From the NCBI RefSeq assembly GCF_001183985.1, contig NZ_LFZW01000001.1, positions 4,181,578-4,245,577 of the forward strand: a DNA stretch of 64,000 bases, written 5' to 3'. The translations under genes were made by a program, and so were the position numbers. The stretch comes from Peribacillus loiseleuriae (GTDB taxonomy: Bacteria; Bacillota; Bacilli; Bacillales; DSM-1321). The notes beneath the pieces were generated by a model, which saw only the letters and a list, made by a program, of their open reading frames with translations, made no database searches and was not told the DNA's origin. Positions within the stretch are counted from its first letter, which is position 1. Every line of letters begins with the position of its first letter. This document shows positions 61,045 through 64,000 of the stretch, piece after piece.

Positions 61045-61150
61045 TCCCAAAAGGGTCTGACCTCGCACTCTATACACAGTATATAGTAGTAAAATACTAA
61101 CTATAATCTATCTATAGTCGGTGCTGGGTCTGACCCTTTCGTTACGGGAC
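61045..61150 (+). repeat. MITE-like repeat, copy 2
   Basis: GTCCCAAAAGGGTCTGACCTCGCAC at the left and GTGCTGGGTCTGACCCTTTCGTTACGGGAC at the right are inverted. It is inserted between two genes of the haem operon; a copy lies at 25039. Confidence 0.78.
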
Positions 61151-61168
61151 ACCTCCCTCCCTTTTAAC

Positions 61169-64000
61169 TTATTTATTTAACGCTTTGACAATGACTACTA
61201 CCGCTTCCGCTCTTGTAGCGTTGCCTTTAGGTTTAAACGTATTATTCGGATAACCTGTAATGATCTTCTCATGAACGGCTGTTTTAACTGCTGATTGTGC
61301 CCAAGATGAAATTTCCTTAGCATCTTTAAAAGATAGGGTTGAATCATTTGATTGAAGCTCTGCTGCACGAACAACCATTAATGCCATTTGCTCACGAGTT
61401 ATTACATCATTCGGACCAAACTTTGTTTTACTATAGCCACTAACAATTCCCTTTGCTTCCGCTGTAGCAATATAATCACTCGCCCAATGATTTTTCGTAT
61501 CATTAAACGCATTGCCTTTGATCACATCTAATCCAAACGCCTTTACTATAACGGTTGCAAATTCAGCTCTAGTAATATGATTATTTGGTTTAAACTCTCC
61601 AGTCGGATAGCCCGTAATAGCTCCTATCTTAGCAAGAGAATCAATATGTTCTTCTGCCCAATGACCTTTAATATCCGTGAAGTCACTTGGTGTTTCAGGT
61701 TGTGTTGGTTGATTGTTTTGTTCAGTCTGGTCAATGGCTAATACTGCAAACTTCGTAAAGTGGTTAACTTCACCGCTAACTTTTCCATTCTTTAAGTCCA
61801 CTTTGACGTTATCTAGCTTAACCCATTTTTTCGTTGTTTCATTTAACCAGAAAAGCCCCACTTCATGCTTTGTTGTATCAACCTTGGTATTGTCGAAATT
61901 AAGTGTAAGTGTAATCGCCTTTTTAAAGTCACCCGTTTTATCCTTTGTGATTTCTAACACATCACTCACCAAAGATTCCTTATCTGCTAGAGGTAAACTT
62001 GAAGGATTGGTTACTTTTTTCACAGTAACTTTGAAATCACTCGCAAATGAATCTGCTGGAAATTGAATAACCACTCCACTCTCTTCAATTTTTCCTCCAT
62101 CTTTTGCCTTGATCGCTTTTTCTGCTACTGGTATTGTAGGCGTTACTGGTATATTCGGTGTTATTGGTGCTGGATTTGATCCTTTTAAAACGGTTTTGCT
62201 AGATGGATCGAATTGAATTTGTACAGTATAACGTTCGTCATATGAACCGCTACCTGGAAATTCGTCGTTAGGGATGACTACATGAGTCGTAGCACTTAGC
62301 TTTTTTGATAGATCTGGCACTTCAAATTGAACCACTCTTGTATTCACTTTTTCATTTGTGCTAACTACCTTTGCATCTCCCTTTTCAGTTTGAAAACTCT
62401 TAATCCAACTGCTATTTAATAGGGTGAGAGAGATATAATTCCTTCCATCTTTAACCTTTAACTCTGCTGGCTTCCACGTGTAATCATCCATAACAGATTT
62501 ATTGTTTGTACCATCTTTTAATACTTTAAAATCAATCGTGTACATTTCATCGTTTGTTCCTCCTGGTGTCTGAGGAGTTCCACCTGGTCCTTGAGGAGTT
62601 CCACCTGGTCCTTGAGGAGTTCCACCTGGTCCTTGAGGAGTTTCTTCTTCTGAACCTGGCTTCTTACCTGTTGTTGCAGTTACAGAGTTTGACCAAGCCG
62701 ATTGATGTTTATCCTTAATGGCTCTCACTTCATATAAGTTAGACTGATTATAACCAATTGTCGCAATATATGAATTGTTTTCTTCCATAGAAACTATTTC
62801 TTTTTTGTTTATTCTAAGTTCATATGTCGCTCCAGAAACCTTATTCCATTCTAATGTTACTTTGTTTTCTGAAACTGTTGGTTCTGAAAGTATCGGAACC
62901 GTTACAGCTTCCGCAATTTTAACCGCACTTAAATTCGTTTCAAATACAACATTGTCTCCTACTACTTGTGCTTCTCTGTATTCCCAAGCATCACCATTTT
63001 GGTGATATGCTCCAACTTGAGCAGCAGCAAGTCCAGCTGGTTTTCGTAGAGTTAGTTTCACTGTTTTATTTCCTAAATTCCCTACAGAAATTTTAACTAA
63101 CAATGAATTGGCATCGCTCTTTAATTCAGACACTGTTAGTGAGTTGCTTCCTGCTGGGACAACGATACTAATTGGTTGACCGTTATAATTTGTTTGTATT
63201 GATGTTGGCATCGTAATATTTTCTAACGATACACTACCATTCGTATCTAGTTGAGATGTGATTACTTTTTGAATGCTTCCGGTGTCAAATGACATTCTAA
63301 ATTTTTGGGTATTTTTATAGTTTGCCGCCACTACGTGCATGTCTACTTCTGCATTGACTATGCCCAATTCTGGAACTTCAAATTTAATGACTCTTTGTAG
63401 TAACTCTTCTTTTTTACTAACTATTTCTTGAGAGACAAATCCCCCATTCTTTTCAAGGCGAATATCAGTAAGATACTGTCCTGCTTTTTCTTGAACAGTT
63501 AAGTAAACATAGTTTTTTCCATCTTCTACTACTAATTTAGCCGGATTTAAAATCCAATCTTTCATAGATGAATCTGTATCCTCTTTTGTTGCATGTAACG
63601 CACGAAAGTTGATCGTATATTCACCGTCTTCATATGTTGGTTTCTCTATCGGTTTCATACTATTAACATCAAATGACATTCTAAATTTTTGAGTATTTTT
63701 GTAATTCGCCGCCACTACGTGCATGTCTACTTCTGCATTGACTATGCCCAATTCTGGAACTTCAAATTTAATGACTCTTTGTAGTAACTCTTCTTTTTTA
63801 CTAACTATTTCTTGAGAGACAAATTCCCCATTCTTTTCAAGGCGAATGTCAGTAAGATACTGACCTGCTTTTTCTTGAACAGTTAAGTAAACATAGTTCT
63901 TTCCATCTTCTACTACTAATTTAGCCGGATTTAAAATCCAATCTTTCATAGATGAATCTGTATCCTCTTTTGTTGCGTGTAACGCACGAAAGTTGATCGT
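61169..64000 (-). CDS. NEAT-SLH haem/haemoprotein surface receptor (partial, start beyond window)
   Basis: At least 943 residues, running off the right edge. In order: a partial NEAT, a second NEAT nearly identical to it (128-residue period), a segment of strands with a fibronectin-III-like unit ending GKKPGSEEE, a spacer of PQGPGGT repeats, a third NEAT with the haem motif YDERY, a ZU5/Ig-like domain, and three SLH domains (FTDIKGHWAEEHID, FNDTKNHWASDYIA, FKDAKEISSWAQS) for binding pyruvylated wall polymer. The first two NEATs have YKNTQ where YxxxY is expected. First visible gene of the haem operon. Confidence 0.92.
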   Translation of the reverse strand, partial: TINFRALHATKEDTDSSMKDWILNPAKLVVEDGKNYVYLTVQEKAGQYLTDIRLEKNGEFVSQEIVSKKEELLQRVIKFEVPELGIVNAEVDMHVVAANYKNTQKFRMSFDVNSMKPIEKPTYEDGEYTINFRALHATKEDTDSSMKDWILNPAKLVVEDGKNYVYLTVQEKAGQYLTDIRLEKNGGFVSQEIVSKKEELLQRVIKFEVPELGIVNAEVDMHVVAANYKNTQKFRMSFDTGSIQKVITSQLDTNGSVSLENITMPTSIQTNYNGQPISIVVPAGSNSLTVSELKSDANSLLVKISVGNLGNKTVKLTLRKPAGLAAAQVGAYHQNGDAWEYREAQVVGDNVVFETNLSAVKIAEAVTVPILSEPTVSENKVTLEWNKVSGATYELRINKKEIVSMEENNSYIATIGYNQSNLYEVRAIKDKHQSAWSNSVTATTGKKPGSEEETPQGPGGTPQGPGGTPQGPGGTPQTPGGTNDEMYTIDFKVLKDGTNNKSVMDDYTWKPAELKVKDGRNYISLTLLNSSWIKSFQTEKGDAKVVSTNEKVNTRVVQFEVPDLSKKLSATTHVVIPNDEFPGSGSYDERYTVQIQFDPSSKTVLKGSNPAPITPNIPVTPTIPVAEKAIKAKDGGKIEESGVVIQFPADSFASDFKVTVKKVTNPSSLPLADKESLVSDVLEITKDKTGDFKKAITLTLNFDNTKVDTTKHEVGLFWLNETTKKWVKLDNVKVDLKNGKVSGEVNHFTKFAVLAIDQTEQNNQPTQPETPSDFTDIKGHWAEEHIDSLAKIGAITGYPTGEFKPNNHITRAEFATVIVKAFGLDVIKGNAFNDTKNHWASDYIATAEAKGIVSGYSKTKFGPNDVITREQMALMVVRAAELQSNDSTLSFKDAKEISSWAQSAVKTAVHEKIITGYPNNTFKPKGNATRAEAVVVIVKALNK
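63285..64000. repeat. 384-bp tandem duplication encoding NEAT domains
   Basis: Two adjacent blocks, offset by 384 bp, are nearly identical at DNA level; only scattered differences such as ccc/tcc (Gly/Glu at 'EKNGGF' versus 'EKNGEF') are seen. More copies may lie outside the window. Confidence 0.85.

Noticed and set aside
61045..61150. CRISPR-like or regulatory RNA origin for the GGGTCTGACC repeats
   Set aside because: Only two distant copies, no spacer array; terminal inverted repeats fit a MITE better.
62568..62640. Short direct repeats as a CRISPR or VNTR of unknown function
   Set aside because: They encode the PQGPGGT spacer of the NEAT-SLH protein in frame.

Overview
The window is low-GC DNA from an endospore-forming Bacillaceae bacterium (Bacillus in the broad sense). 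The evidence is close resemblance to Bacillus proteins AsnB, BcrC, TatCd, VmlR, YoxD, CsaA and MprF, plus a sporulation YtaF, a sporulenol synthase, IS231 and AGGAGG-type ribosome binding sites. No tRNA, rRNA, prophage or CRISPR array was seen.

Layout. 0-2.6 kb: decayed DNA (a dehydrogenase/MFS transporter fusion pseudogene, a frameshifted acetyltransferase) around one intact GNAT gene. 2.7-5.8 kb: a small membrane-protein pair and asnB. 6.5-19.6 kb: envelope genes (LCP ligase, RodA, truncated periplasmic phosphodiesterase, TatC, BcrC, MprF), ytaF, a LysE exporter, and two HTH-YkvA paralogues. 20-25.9 kb: an AraC/LysE pair, HxlR/YoxD, SRPBCC, a tandemly expanded DUF5342 protein and small proteins. 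26.3-35.4 kb: a catabolic cluster. 36.9-49.1 kb: TerC, Tpx, Nudix, a YdhK-type lipoprotein with a CsoR-like operator, VmlR with a leader attenuator, MFS/GntR, AraC/EamA and CsaA. 49.2-56.0 kb: a block carrying sporulenol synthase, bracketed by two IS231-like remnants. 56.6-64 kb: an Isd-type haem acquisition operon (NEAT-SLH surface protein cut by the window edge, NEAT protein, IsdE-like lipoprotein, permease, ATPase, sortase B).

The most interesting functional unit is the 26.3-35.4 kb cluster. It holds a LarA homologue that keeps the nickel-pincer residues, PdxA2, a DtnK-type four-carbon acid-sugar kinase, a LarE sulfur insertase with a three-cysteine pattern, a GntP permease, and a PrpR-type regulator whose AAA domain has lost GAFTGA and the Walker B acidic pair. 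The proposal, which is inference, is a nickel-pincer C2-epimerase that feeds a sugar acid such as D-erythronate into the D-threonate branch (kinase, then 4-phosphate dehydrogenase), with CcpA-type sites near the promoters.

The window is also dense in short interspersed repeats, in at least five families. One has hairpins with compensatory base changes, suggesting IS200/IS605-derived elements; another is a 90-105 bp inverted-repeat MITE; a third is a 110-185 bp element ending in GTTCAAAAAG.
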